Positions 35,120 to 43,916 of a DNA stretch of 64,000 bases are shown here, piece after piece (positions within the stretch are counted from its first letter, which is position 1; each line of letters begins with the position of its first letter). The translations under genes and the position numbers were made by a program. Below the pieces are notes generated by a model. It saw only the letters and a program-made list of their open reading frames with translations, did no database searches and was not told the DNA's origin. Source of the DNA: Paenibacillus paridis (GTDB lineage: Bacteria; Bacillota; Bacilli; Paenibacillales; Paenibacillaceae); contig NZ_VCIX01000089.1 in assembly GCF_006345825.1 (NCBI RefSeq), positions 1 through 64,000 on the forward strand. Direction: 5' to 3'.

Positions 35120-36283
35120 ATGGAAAAAGTACGTGTAGGTATGGTCGGTTATAAATTTATGGGCAAGGCACATAGCAACGCTTATCGCGCGCTTCCGATG
35201 TTTTTTCCAGAGGTCATTAAACCGGAGATGACGGCCATTTGCGGGCGTGATCCTGAAGGACTTGAGCAAGCGAGAGCTCAGTTTGGCTGGGCAAGCTCGG
35301 AAACCGATTGGAAAGAGCTTGTGAAACGCGAGGATATCGATTTAATCGATATCAATGCGCCAAGCGATGCGCATAAAGCGATTGCGCTTGCAGCTGCAGC
35401 TGCGGGCAAGCATATTTTCTGCGAAAAGCCGTTGGCGCTCACGCTTGCGGATTCTCGTGAAATGCTAGAAGCGGCCGAGTCGGCTGGTGTCAAGCACATG
35501 GTCGGCTTCAACTATCGTTTTGCACCCGCGATCCAACTCGCGAAAAAGCTTGTTTCAGACGGGCGGATCGGCGAAATCCACCATTTCCGCGCGGTGTTTT
35601 TGCAGGATTGGATCATCGATCCAAGCTTCCCGCTCGTATGGCGCCTTCAGAAGGAAATTGCAGGCTCGGGCTCGCATGGCGATTTAGGGGCTCATTTGAT
35701 CGATATGGCCCGTTACCTAGTGGGAGAATTCAACGAGGTTATCGGCATGAGCGAGACCTTTGTGAAGGAACGTCCGATCGCTTCGGCCATGACAGGGCTT
35801 AGCGCCAAAGGAAGCGAGGATGGACCGCGCGGGGAAGTAACCGTCGACGATGCTACGGTATTCATGACACGCTTCGCTAATGGCGCATTGGGCAGCTTTG
35901 AGGCCACGCGGTTTGCTGCAGGGCACCGTTGTACGAACGCTTTTGAGATTAATGGCAGTAAAGGGAGCATCAAGTTCGATTTTGAACGGATGAATGAGCT
36001 TCAGGTCTATTTCACGGATGATGCCGAGGATGTTCAAGGCTTCCGGCGCGTGCTGGCTACTGATCCTTCGCATGCCTATATGGATGCTTGGTGGCCTGCC
36101 GGCCATACCATTGGCTATGAGCATACGTTCACGCATGAGATGCATGAGCTGATGCAGGCTTTTGCAGAAGATCGCCAGCCGGTGCCTAACTTTGTGGACG
36201 GAGTGAAATGCCAAGAGGTGCTGGAAGCCGTTGACCGCTCGATTGCAGAACGCCGCTGGGTTTCCATTAGCGAGCTAGCCTAA
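35120..36283 (+). CDS. Gfo/Idh/MocA-family oxidoreductase
   Basis: A 387-residue NAD(P)-dependent sugar dehydrogenase type enzyme. The Rossmann start is VRVGMVGYKFMGKAHSNAYR, the catalytic motif is CEKPLALT and a C-terminal alpha/beta domain follows with HGDLGAHLIDMARYL. Members act on inositols, glucose-like sugars or amino sugars; the substrate cannot be told. It follows the LacI stop by 17 bases and is probably in the same transcript. Confidence 0.88.
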   Translation: MEKVRVGMVGYKFMGKAHSNAYRALPMFFPEVIKPEMTAICGRDPEGLEQARAQFGWASSETDWKELVKREDIDLIDINAPSDAHKAIALAAAAAGKHIFCEKPLALTLADSREMLEAAESAGVKHMVGFNYRFAPAIQLAKKLVSDGRIGEIHHFRAVFLQDWIIDPSFPLVWRLQKEIAGSGSHGDLGAHLIDMARYLVGEFNEVIGMSETFVKERPIASAMTGLSAKGSEDGPRGEVTVDDATVFMTRFANGALGSFEATRFAAGHRCTNAFEINGSKGSIKFDFERMNELQVYFTDDAEDVQGFRRVLATDPSHAYMDAWWPAGHTIGYEHTFTHEMHELMQAFAEDRQPVPNFVDGVKCQEVLEAVDRSIAERRWVSISELA

Positions 36284-36331
36284 ACAAACGAACAAGCACA
36301 AATAGAGTAGTAGAGAGGCAGGGACAATCTA

Positions 36332-37054
36332 GTGAAAAAAGCATTAATCGTATGGGGTGGCTGGGACGGCCATCAGCCGAAGGAAGTAGCAGAAATATTT
36401 CGCGAGGTGCTCGCTTCGGAAAACTTTGAGGTAGAGGTATCCGATACGCTGGAGGCTTTTGCAGACGCGGAAAAGCTTCTTGGACTTGATCTAATCGTAC
36501 CGGTGTGGACGATGGCGCGCATTGAGCAAAAGTTGGTAGATAACGTTTCGGCAGCGGTACAGAGCGGCGTCGGCCTTGCTGGCTGTCATGGCGGCATGTG
36601 TGATGCGTTCCGGGAGAACGTTGACTGGCAGTTTATGACGGGCGGCCAATGGGTAGCGCATCCCGGCAATGACGGCGTTGAGTATACCGTGAATATCAAC
36701 AATTCATCCAGCCCGCTTACGGATGGAATTGAAGATTTTGTCGTGAGCTCCGAGCAATACTACTTACACGTAGACCCTGCTGTGGAAGTGCTTGCGACGA
36801 CTAGGTTCCCGTTAAAGGAGGGGCCACACTCGCTGAATAAAGCGGTTGATATGCCGGTGGCTTGGACGAAGCGTTGGGGAGTGGGACGAGTATATTACAA
36901 CTCGCTTGGCCATCAAGCGAACATCATTGAAATACCGACCGTTAAGGAGCTGATGCGGCGCGGCTTCCTATGGTGTGCGGAAGGCAAGGCCAGAGCACTC
37001 GAAGCTGGCGTGAAATCGGCTGCATACAGCGGAATGGCAGATAACCAGCTATAA
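36332..37054 (+). CDS. ThuA-like protein
   Basis: A 240-residue protein of the ThuA family (trehalose utilisation type, class I glutamine amidotransferase-like fold). It shows ALIVWGGWDGHQPKEVAEIF at the start, GVGLAGCHGGMCDAF in the middle and KRWGVGRVYYNSLGHQ near the end. The start is GTG, behind GAGAGGCAGGGA. ThuA proteins often lie with Gfo/Idh/MocA enzymes in sugar clusters, as here, and have been linked to keto-sugar metabolism; the reaction is not settled. Confidence 0.85.
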   Translation: MKKALIVWGGWDGHQPKEVAEIFREVLASENFEVEVSDTLEAFADAEKLLGLDLIVPVWTMARIEQKLVDNVSAAVQSGVGLAGCHGGMCDAFRENVDWQFMTGGQWVAHPGNDGVEYTVNINNSSSPLTDGIEDFVVSSEQYYLHVDPAVEVLATTRFPLKEGPHSLNKAVDMPVAWTKRWGVGRVYYNSLGHQANIIEIPTVKELMRRGFLWCAEGKARALEAGVKSAAYSGMADNQL

Positions 37055-37097
37055 TCAAATTTTAAAATTCAAGATATGGGACGAGGGACTGGCGAAA

Positions 37098-38198
37098 ATG
37101 GAGAAGATTAAAGCAGGTATTATTGGAACTGGCAATATCAGCGGGATCTACTTTGAGAACGGGAACCGCTTTGACGCGCTTCAGGTTGTAGCCTGCGCGG
37201 ACTTGGATGTTGAACGTGCGAAGGCAAAGGGTGAGGAATTTGGCGTGCGCGGCTGCTCGGTCGAGGAATTGCTCGCGGATCCTGAGATTCAAATGATCAT
37301 TAATCTGACCATTCCCCAAGCGCATGCTTCGGTATGTTTGCGGGCGTTAGAGGCAGGCAAGCATGTATATGTTGAGAAACCATTCGCCGTTACCCGCGAA
37401 GAAGCGCAGCAGGTGTTGGAGCTTGCAGAGAAGAAGGGGCTCTATGTAGGCAGCGCTCCGGATACTTTCCTTGGGGGAGGAATCCAAACCAGCATTAAAC
37501 TGGTGGAGGATGGCTGGATCGGTACACCAATTGGCGCAACGGCATTTATGGTTTGCGGCGGCCATGAATCATGGCATCCCGCACCCGAGTTTTATTACCA
37601 GACAGGCGGCGGTCCAATGTTCGATATGGGCCCCTACTATTTAACTGCTCTTGTAGCGCTGCTTGGGCCGATCACCCGCGTAACGGGCTCGGCACGCATT
37701 TCCTTTCCGGAGAGAACCATTACCAGCAAGCCTAAATATGGCCAAAAGGTAAATGTTGAGGTGCCTACACATATCGCAGGCGTGATGGATTTTGCATCGG
37801 GCCCTATCGGGACACTGCTTACGAGTTTTGATGTAAAGGGCGGCTCCATGCTGCCGCGTATCGAGGTATATGGCAGCGCGGGAACCTTGCTCGTTCCCGA
37901 TCCTAACGGATTCGGCGGACAAATCAAGCTATGGCGAGCAGGCTCGAACGAATGGTCGGATATTCCGCTTGCTTACGGTTATACGGAAAATGCTCGCGGC
38001 GTCGGCGCTGCAGATATGGCGAAAGCGATTCAAACCGGCCGCAAGCATCGGGCTAACGGTGAACTGGCTTACCATGTGCTGGAAGCCATGCATGGCTTCC
38101 ATGATGCTTCCGAGCAAGGCGCGCATTATGTAATGAAGAGCACTTGCGAGAGACCGGCACCGCTGCCGCTGGGCTTGCAGCCGTTTTGTTTAGACTAG
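37098..38198 (+). CDS. Gfo/Idh/MocA-family oxidoreductase (second)
   Basis: A 366-residue enzyme with Rossmann motif GIIGTGNISGIYF, catalytic VEKPFAVT and the C-terminal domain (GGGPMFDMGPYYLTALVALL). It is not a close copy of the first oxidoreductase. It probably carries out a second redox step in the same pathway, which would fit an oxidation-reduction (epimerisation-like) scheme. It ends in a bidirectional terminator. Confidence 0.88.
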   Translation: MEKIKAGIIGTGNISGIYFENGNRFDALQVVACADLDVERAKAKGEEFGVRGCSVEELLADPEIQMIINLTIPQAHASVCLRALEAGKHVYVEKPFAVTREEAQQVLELAEKKGLYVGSAPDTFLGGGIQTSIKLVEDGWIGTPIGATAFMVCGGHESWHPAPEFYYQTGGGPMFDMGPYYLTALVALLGPITRVTGSARISFPERTITSKPKYGQKVNVEVPTHIAGVMDFASGPIGTLLTSFDVKGGSMLPRIEVYGSAGTLLVPDPNGFGGQIKLWRAGSNEWSDIPLAYGYTENARGVGAADMAKAIQTGRKHRANGELAYHVLEAMHGFHDASEQGAHYVMKSTCERPAPLPLGLQPFCLD

Positions 38199-38225
38199 TA
38201 CGCTTTGATCTATGGCAGCAAAAGA

Positions 38226-38259
38226 AAAAAGCAGGGCGACGAATCGCTCTGCTTTTTTC
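38226..38259. terminator. Bidirectional terminator
   Basis: AAAAAGCAGGGCGA pairs with TCGCTCTGCTTTTTT (one mismatch) around CGAA, between convergent genes. Confidence 0.88.
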
Positions 38260-38268
38260 TTGTTTTTG

Positions 38269-39138
38269 TTATGATTTAACCCATGCATCTACTTTATCGG
38301 CATTAGCCTCAACCCAGGCTTTAGCTGCCGCTTCCGGCGTTTCGCCTTCTTGGATTTTAATCATGACGGCTGCCATGTCATCAGGAGTCCAGTTAAACTT
38401 ATCTAGGAAAGCGTAAGCTTCCGGTTGGTCATCCTTCAGGCCTTGGCGAGCAATCGTATGAATTTGTTCGTCTCCGCCATATACGTTTTTCGTGTCTTCT
38501 AAATATTTCAGATCCATTTTGGCGAACATCCAGTGTGGGGTCCAGCCTGTAACTACGATGGGCTCTTTGTTGGCGTAAGCTTTTTGCAGTTCTTGCGTCA
38601 TCGCTGCAGATGAGCTTTCAAGCAGTGTCCATTTATCGCGTAAGTTGTATTCATCAAGTACCTTCTCGGTAGACATCATGAGTCCTGCGCCGGGCTCAAT
38701 CCCGATAATCGTGTGGTCCACCGTATCGCCAAAAGTACCATTCAACTCATCGATACTATTGATGTCCATATATTGGGGAACGACGAGGCCGATTTTGGTA
38801 CCTTCGAGATTCGGACCCAAATCATCGTATTTTCCATTATATTTGGTGACATAGGAAGCATGTGTAGTCGGAAGCCAAGCGGCGACCATCGCATCCGCGC
38901 TGCCATCGGAGATACCGGCCCACATGGGTCCCGCATCTACCTGCATCATTTCCACCTGATAACCAAGCTTTTGTTCAAGTACTTCTTTTACCACATTCGT
39001 GCTCGCGATTTCAGAATCCCAAGCTACATAAGCCAGCGTTATTTTTTTCTTGCCGCTGTCCCCGGAAGAAGAACATCCCGCTATCAAGGCGAAAGCCATT
39101 ACCGCTGCTACAATTACCGTCATTTTGTTGAATTTCAA
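38269..39138 (-). CDS. opuAC: Glycine betaine-binding lipoprotein OpuAC
   Basis: A 289-residue lipoprotein with lipobox LIAGCSS (Cys about 22) and an OpuAC fold (ITLAYVAWDSEIASTNVV, WMFAKMDLKYLED). It binds glycine betaine or a similar osmolyte outside the cell for the OpuAA/OpuAB importer. It starts with TTG, behind AAGGAGTG. The gene is set apart from opuAB by about 430 bases holding tandem repeats, so it may be expressed at a different level from the rest of the operon. Confidence 0.9.
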   Translation of the reverse strand: MKFNKMTVIVAAVMAFALIAGCSSSGDSGKKKITLAYVAWDSEIASTNVVKEVLEQKLGYQVEMMQVDAGPMWAGISDGSADAMVAAWLPTTHASYVTKYNGKYDDLGPNLEGTKIGLVVPQYMDINSIDELNGTFGDTVDHTIIGIEPGAGLMMSTEKVLDEYNLRDKWTLLESSSAAMTQELQKAYANKEPIVVTGWTPHWMFAKMDLKYLEDTKNVYGGDEQIHTIARQGLKDDQPEAYAFLDKFNWTPDDMAAVMIKIQEGETPEAAAKAWVEANADKVDAWVKS

Positions 39139-39150
39139 AAAATCACTCCT

Positions 39151-39375
39151 TAAAAGTTTGTGGAATATGGCGCATTAAGCGAGAGCTTCATGCGTGTGAA
39201 ACAAACTTGCTTCGTAAGCTTAGTCTTAAAAGTTTGTGGAATATGGCGCATTAAGCGAGAGCTTCATGCGTGTGAAACAAACTTGCTTCGTAAGCATAGT
39301 CTTAAAGTTTGTGGAACTGATATTTTAAAAGCTAGCTTAAAGGTGGTGGAACAAACTTGCTTCGTAAGCATAGAT
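39151..39375. repeat. Three 76-bp tandem repeats between opuAB and opuAC
   Basis: Units at 39151-39226, 39227-39302 and 39303-39375. The first two differ at one visible position (AAGCTTAG or AAGCATAG); the third is diverged in the middle but keeps TAAAGTTTGTGGAA and ACAAACTTGCTTCGTAAGC. On the transcript strand each unit has a small hairpin GCTTACGAAGC. A plus-strand reading frame here only repeats the unit and is not a gene. Confidence 0.92.
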
Positions 39376-39401
39376 CTTTGTTTTGTGAATGTGGAAGCGA
39401 A

Positions 39402-39521
39402 GCGAGCAGATCGTTCTGGAGAAACGAAGTGTTCGCCTTTGCAGTCAGATTCTTACCTATACATGTTTAATGCAATCAAAGAATCTGGCTGCAACCGCGA
39501 TCGTAAGAATGATCTGCTCGC
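39402..39521. repeat. Large inverted repeat, dispersed element
   Basis: Outer arms GCGAGCAGATC (39402-39412) and GATCTGCTCGC (39511-39521); inner arms GCAGTCAGATTCTT (39441-39454) and AAGAATCTGGCTGC (39479-39492). About 70 bases of it (39429-39498) align by eye with 26341-26410, so it is a dispersed element. Confidence 0.8.
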
Positions 39522-39571
39522 GCAGCTACTGTTATGAAACAAATTTACTAATCAAGTAAGCTTTTGAATGT

Positions 39572-40408
39572 CTAGGTTGTTTTGCTTCTGCGAATCACTT
39601 GCTGGGTTAAACGGTCTAAGATAATGGCCAATATAACGATAGCAAGCCCGGCTTCAAAGCCTATACCCGTATTTCCTTGCGTAACGGCACGGTATACATA
39701 AGCGCCGACCCCTTGTGCGCCAATCATCGAGGCGATAACGACCATCGATAAAGAAAGCATGATGGTCTGATTGATGCCCGCCATAATGGTAGGCAGAGCT
39801 ATCGGAAGCTGGAGCTTGAAGAGCTTCTGAGCGGGTGTGGAGCCAAATGCATCCGCTGCTTCTACGAGTTCCTCAGGAACCTGGCGAATGCCTAAATTAG
39901 TTAGGCGGATGGTTGGAGGGATGGCGAATATAATGGATGAGATCACCCCTGGTACTACACCGAGCGAGAAGAAGGTAACGGCTGGCAATAAATATACGAA
40001 TGCAGGCATCGTCTGCATAAAGTCCAGCACGGGCGTAACAATCTTCTGAATACCGTTTTTGCGTGCGCACAAAATGCCTACTGGCACGCCAATGAGCACC
40101 GAGATGAAGGCAGAGGTTAGAACAAGCGCTAGCGTCTGCATCGTCTGGCTCCATAATCCTAGGTTCTCAATGATGAGCAGGCCTATTAGTGTAAATAACG
40201 CCATTCTCCATTTGCCGATATACCAGGCAAGAACCGTAAATAAAAGGATAAGAACAAGCGCCGGAAACCAATTAAGCGCTGTTTCTAGGCCATTTACGGT
40301 TTCTCCAACTACAATTTTTATAAATTTGAATAGTGGCGCCAAATTATTTTCGAGCCAGGATTCAAACCATTCGATAAACTCTGCTAAAGGAATTTTAGGC
40401 AGATTCAT
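39572..40408 (-). CDS. opuAB: Glycine betaine ABC permease OpuAB
   Basis: A 278-residue permease with the family-typical long amphipathic N-terminus, about seven membrane segments and the EAA loop EELVEAADAFGSTPAQKLFK. It is the channel of the osmolyte importer. ATG 40408 lies 12 bases after GAGG; a GTG 9 bases earlier is too near it. It overlaps the end of opuAA by 14 bases, so translation is likely coupled. Confidence 0.9.
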   Translation of the reverse strand: MNLPKIPLAEFIEWFESWLENNLAPLFKFIKIVVGETVNGLETALNWFPALVLILLFTVLAWYIGKWRMALFTLIGLLIIENLGLWSQTMQTLALVLTSAFISVLIGVPVGILCARKNGIQKIVTPVLDFMQTMPAFVYLLPAVTFFSLGVVPGVISSIIFAIPPTIRLTNLGIRQVPEELVEAADAFGSTPAQKLFKLQLPIALPTIMAGINQTIMLSLSMVVIASMIGAQGVGAYVYRAVTQGNTGIGFEAGLAIVILAIILDRLTQQVIRRSKTT

Positions 40409-41603
40409 GACTATCACCAGCCTCTAATGTTGAATTTCCGGCTAATGCGGCCAGAACAGCGCCTTTAATGACAATTCCTTTTAACCGCCCAGTGTCATCA
40501 ATAATGGAAACGGGGAATTTGGAATTGCTCATGATTTCAAATAATTCGTTAAGCAGCGTTTCCGGAAGTACGGAAGGTGCCTCCCGTTCCATGGCTTCTT
40601 CAAGCTTCTGTCCGTTTTTGATTGCATTGGCTGCATTCTCCGCGGTAATAACGCCAAGCAGCCTCATGCCTTTATCAACAACATATAAGCTGGAAACTTC
40701 CCGGTCGCGCATAAATTGCAGAGCCACGCGCGGTCCCTTTTCAATGGTAATCGTCTCAGGCTTGACCATCACGTGCGAAGCCGTTAAAACTTTAGACAAA
40801 TCAACGTCCTCGACGAATCGCTCTACATACTTATTGGCCGGCTGCATCAAAATTTCTTCCGGCGAACCGATTTGTACGATGCTGCCGTCCTTCATTAATG
40901 CAATTTGGTCACCAATGCGCAGTGCTTCATCCAAATCATGCGTAATAAACACGATCGTCTTTTTCATTTTCGATTGCAATTCAAGCAGCTCATCCTGCAT
41001 ATCCTTCCGGATCAGCGGGTCAAGCGCGCTAAATGCCTCATCCATCAGAAGCACGTCGGGATCGTTGGCAAGCCCTCTGGCAAGCCCGACGCGCTGCTGC
41101 ATACCGCCGCTTAGCTGATCAGGATAGCTATCTGCCCAGCCTTTTAATCCTACAAGTTCAAGAGAGTTCATCGCCATTTCCCTGCGTTTTTTCTTATCGA
41201 TGCCTTGAACCTCAAGCCCGTATTCGATATTTTGGATTACGGTGCGATGCGGAAACAACGCAAATTTCTGAAATACCATGCCTACGTTTTTTCTTCTGAA
41301 CTTCCTTAGCTGCTCAGGAGACATCTTCAATACATCTGTACCATTGAATAGTACCTGACCATTCGTAGGTTCGATCAGTCGGTTAAGCAGACGTACAAGT
41401 GTCGACTTGCCGCTGCCGGACAAGCCCATGATGACAAATATTTGTCCTGCTTCAATGGAGAAACTAGCTTGGTTGACCCCAACCGTAAGCTTTGTTTCTG
41501 CAAATATCTTTTCTTTAGACCATCCTTTATCCAGCAGCGGGATCGCCTTTTTCGGATCGGCTCCGAAAATCTTGGTTAGCCTCTTGGCTTCTATAATCGC
41601 CAT
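40395..41603 (-). CDS. opuAA: Glycine betaine ABC ATPase OpuAA
   Basis: A 402-residue ATPase with Walker A GLSGSGKST, signature LSGGMQQRVGLARGLA, Walker B VLLMDEAFSALDP and two C-terminal CBS domains (about 275-390) that sense ionic strength or nucleotide in this family. The N-terminal extension (FGADPKKAIPLLDKGWSKEK) is typical of OpuAA. AAGGGGGC precedes the ATG. The gene diverges from gbsR. Confidence 0.93.
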   Translation of the reverse strand: MAIIEAKRLTKIFGADPKKAIPLLDKGWSKEKIFAETKLTVGVNQASFSIEAGQIFVIMGLSGSGKSTLVRLLNRLIEPTNGQVLFNGTDVLKMSPEQLRKFRRKNVGMVFQKFALFPHRTVIQNIEYGLEVQGIDKKKRREMAMNSLELVGLKGWADSYPDQLSGGMQQRVGLARGLANDPDVLLMDEAFSALDPLIRKDMQDELLELQSKMKKTIVFITHDLDEALRIGDQIALMKDGSIVQIGSPEEILMQPANKYVERFVEDVDLSKVLTASHVMVKPETITIEKGPRVALQFMRDREVSSLYVVDKGMRLLGVITAENAANAIKNGQKLEEAMEREAPSVLPETLLNELFEIMSNSKFPVSIIDDTGRLKGIVIKGAVLAALAGNSTLEAGDSHESA

Positions 41604-41638
41604 GTTGTGCCCCCTTGTGGAATATTTCGACTCCTATA

Positions 41639-41668
41639 AGTTTAGTTGGTTATCTTTGTAATGGTCAA
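41639..41668 (-). promoter_or_regulatory. Candidate opuA promoter
   Basis: On the minus strand TTGACC and TAAACT stand 18 bases apart, about 35 bases before the opuAA start. Confidence 0.45.
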
Positions 41669-41683
41669 AAGGCGTGAGACAGT

Positions 41684-41730
41684 GTATACTCTGTACAGTT
41701 ATAACTTTACGTACTTTACGTACTGTATAC
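41684..41730. promoter_or_regulatory. Candidate GbsR operator region
   Basis: GTATAC occurs at both ends (41684-41689 and 41725-41730), GTAC four times between or beside them, and ACTTTACGT twice in tandem (41704-41721). It lies between the opuA promoter and gbsR, where a GbsR site would be expected. Binding is inferred. Confidence 0.35.
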
Positions 41731-41842
41731 TCTTGATAACTCCCTTTTTCAACCTATATGTATTCTTTACTCTGGTGGACCATTTGATTACAATAATTGA
41801 TATGGGAATGATAGGGGAAAGACACTCCTCAGGAGGAACGAC

Positions 41843-42400
41843 ATGAATGAACTTGCAGCATTAACGGAAGAGCAGCTAACGAAGCTGCAAAATACGCGCC
41901 GCCGCGTCATTGAATCAATTGGGAAAAACATGGATTTGTACGGCATAACCTTGTCGATCGGCCATCTCTATGGGAATATGTATTTTAACCGTGAGCCGGT
42001 AACACTTGATGAAATGAGCCAGACGATGGGCATGAGCAAGACTTCCATGAGTACTGGCATGCGTACGCTGCATGACTTGAAGATGATAAATAAAGTTTGG
42101 GGCAAGGGCTCCCGTAAAGATTTATATGAGGTTGAAACGAATTGGCATCAGAACTTTGCGGATTTTTTCTCTATTAAATGGCGGAAAGCCGTCGAGCAAA
42201 ATATGAGTGCTTTAAATCGTTCAACCAAAGAAATTGCACAATTAAAGCAGCAATATGAGCAAGACCAAGCTTTCCTTGACGTACTGGAGAATGACACGCA
42301 GAAGATTGAAGAAGCATTAAAGTATTACCGCTGGCTGGATCGATTAATTGATTCGTTTGAGACGGGTGACATTTATAAATTTATACCGCAAGAAGAGTAA
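41843..42400 (+). CDS. gbsR: GbsR-type MarR-family regulator
   Basis: A 185-residue protein with a winged helix-turn-helix (DEMSQTMGMSKTSMSTGMRT) and a helical C-terminal dimer region, matching GbsR. Known GbsR proteins respond to choline and repress osmoprotectant genes. AGGAGG stands 6 bases before the ATG. It diverges from opuA, which is its probable target. No gbsAB genes are in the window. Confidence 0.9.
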   Translation: MNELAALTEEQLTKLQNTRRRVIESIGKNMDLYGITLSIGHLYGNMYFNREPVTLDEMSQTMGMSKTSMSTGMRTLHDLKMINKVWGKGSRKDLYEVETNWHQNFADFFSIKWRKAVEQNMSALNRSTKEIAQLKQQYEQDQAFLDVLENDTQKIEEALKYYRWLDRLIDSFETGDIYKFIPQEE

Positions 42401-42480
42401 AGCCAGAGGAAATTTGCAATGGATAGGCAGCGGGTTATTAGCTGTGCGGCCTATACCAAATTTGATTTTGTCATGCTTGA

Positions 42481-42512
42481 AACCGCAGAAGCTCTTTCTC
42501 CTGCGGTTTTTT
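42481..42512 (+). terminator. Terminator after gbsR
   Basis: AACCGCAG pairs with CTGCGGTT around 12 bases, followed by T-rich sequence. Confidence 0.8.
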
Positions 42513-42680
42513 GTATTCTATTTTGGTTAGAGACAGCCGTTTCGCAGAACAATAAATGGAGCTAGCGTTCATGATTAATCCATTAAGAGCTTCTACAGCA
42601 GAATGGGGATTGGATGAATTCGCTAAGTTGTTTATGGTAAACTTATCCATACAACTCTTAATGAAAGGGTGACCGCATGG

Positions 42681-43916
42681 ATGAATGATCAGGGAACGAC
42701 CAGATTAAAGCCAATGATCATTGCGAACGGAAAAATGATATTACCGGATCAAATCGTTGAAGCGTCTGTAGTTGTGTTAAATGGCCGTATTGCAGCTATT
42801 GTTGAAGCCGCGAAATTTACTGAGGAGGAGTGGATAGGGAAGTATCCAGGCTCAGAAGTGATTGATGCAGCGAATCGGTATGTGCTGCCGGGCCTGATCG
42901 ACATTCATTGCGACGCCATTGAGAAAGAAGTACAGCCGAGGCCAAACACACTGTTCCCGCTGAAGATGGCATTATTGGAATTCGAACGGAAGCTGCCCGT
43001 ACATGGGATTACAACCATGTATCATTCCTTGTCGCTTGGCGTAGGACTCAGCTTGCGCGGTGACCATTTGCTGACCAGCATGGTTGAAGAGATTAACAGC
43101 TATCGAAGCAAACGCTCAGTGATTCGTAATCGAATTCATTTGCGCTTGGAGGTCTCGCATTTGGCAGGCATTCCGATTGTTGAACGTTTTCTTCGAGACA
43201 ATACAATTGATTATTTATCTTTTATGGACCATTCACCAGGTCAGGGACAATATCGCGAACCAGGCTCGTTTGAGCGATACGTCATGAAAAACCAAGGTGT
43301 AAGCGCGGATGAGGTTCGAATCATTGTCGAGGATCTGCTTGAGCGCAGGAAAATGGTTAGTATGGAACAGCTGAAGCAGCTAAGCCGTCTTGCGTCGAAA
43401 CAGGGAATTGCGTTAGCTTCCCATGATGATGACTCCTTACACAAGGTAAACGAATCGGTGGGGCTTGGCGTATCGGTCTGTGAATTTCCGATTAATCTGG
43501 AGACGGCAACATATGCGACATCAAAGGGGCTTCGCGTTTGCGTAGGTGCGCCAAACGTAGTCAGAGGAGCGTCGCACGACAAAAACTTAAAAGCAATAGA
43601 TGCGATTGCAGCGAATGCTGCATACATCTTGTGCTCCGACTATCATCCTTCCTCGATGCTCGCAGCCGTATTTAAGCTGGAGAACGAAGGAATAGCCGCT
43701 TTGCCGGAGGCGGTTCGAATGGCTTCCCTAAATCCCGCACAAGCTTTAGGTGCAGCTGGTGAACTTGGATCCATCGAACCCGGCAAAGCAGCGGATCTTA
43801 TTATAGTAGACCACTATGATGGCCTGCCCTGGGTAACTCATACCATTGTCGGAGGGCAGCTGGTTTATGCTTCCAAAACTCGTTATTGCGAGGGATTAGC
43901 ATTTTCTGAATGGTGA
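42681..43916 (+). CDS. phnM: PhnM-type amidohydrolase
   Basis: A 411-residue member of the alpha-D-ribose 1-methylphosphonate 5-triphosphate diphosphatase family. Metal-binding and core motifs are VLPGLIDIHCDAIEKEVQPR, ALASHDDDS and LCSDYHPSSML. PhnM removes pyrophosphate in the C-P lyase pathway for phosphonates. No other phn gene is near, which is unusual. ATG 42681 follows AAAGGG; a GTG 12 bases upstream overlaps this site. Its 3' end overlaps sspI on the other strand by 34 bases. Confidence 0.88.
   Translation: MNDQGTTRLKPMIIANGKMILPDQIVEASVVVLNGRIAAIVEAAKFTEEEWIGKYPGSEVIDAANRYVLPGLIDIHCDAIEKEVQPRPNTLFPLKMALLEFERKLPVHGITTMYHSLSLGVGLSLRGDHLLTSMVEEINSYRSKRSVIRNRIHLRLEVSHLAGIPIVERFLRDNTIDYLSFMDHSPGQGQYREPGSFERYVMKNQGVSADEVRIIVEDLLERRKMVSMEQLKQLSRLASKQGIALASHDDDSLHKVNESVGLGVSVCEFPINLETATYATSKGLRVCVGAPNVVRGASHDKNLKAIDAIAANAAYILCSDYHPSSMLAAVFKLENEGIAALPEAVRMASLNPAQALGAAGELGSIEPGKAADLIIVDHYDGLPWVTHTIVGGQLVYASKTRYCEGLAFSEW

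Noticed and set aside
39160..39537. Plus-strand open frame of 125 codons over the 76-base repeats
   Set aside because: The peptide merely repeats with the DNA repeat, has no ribosome site or family match and runs through the large inverted repeat.
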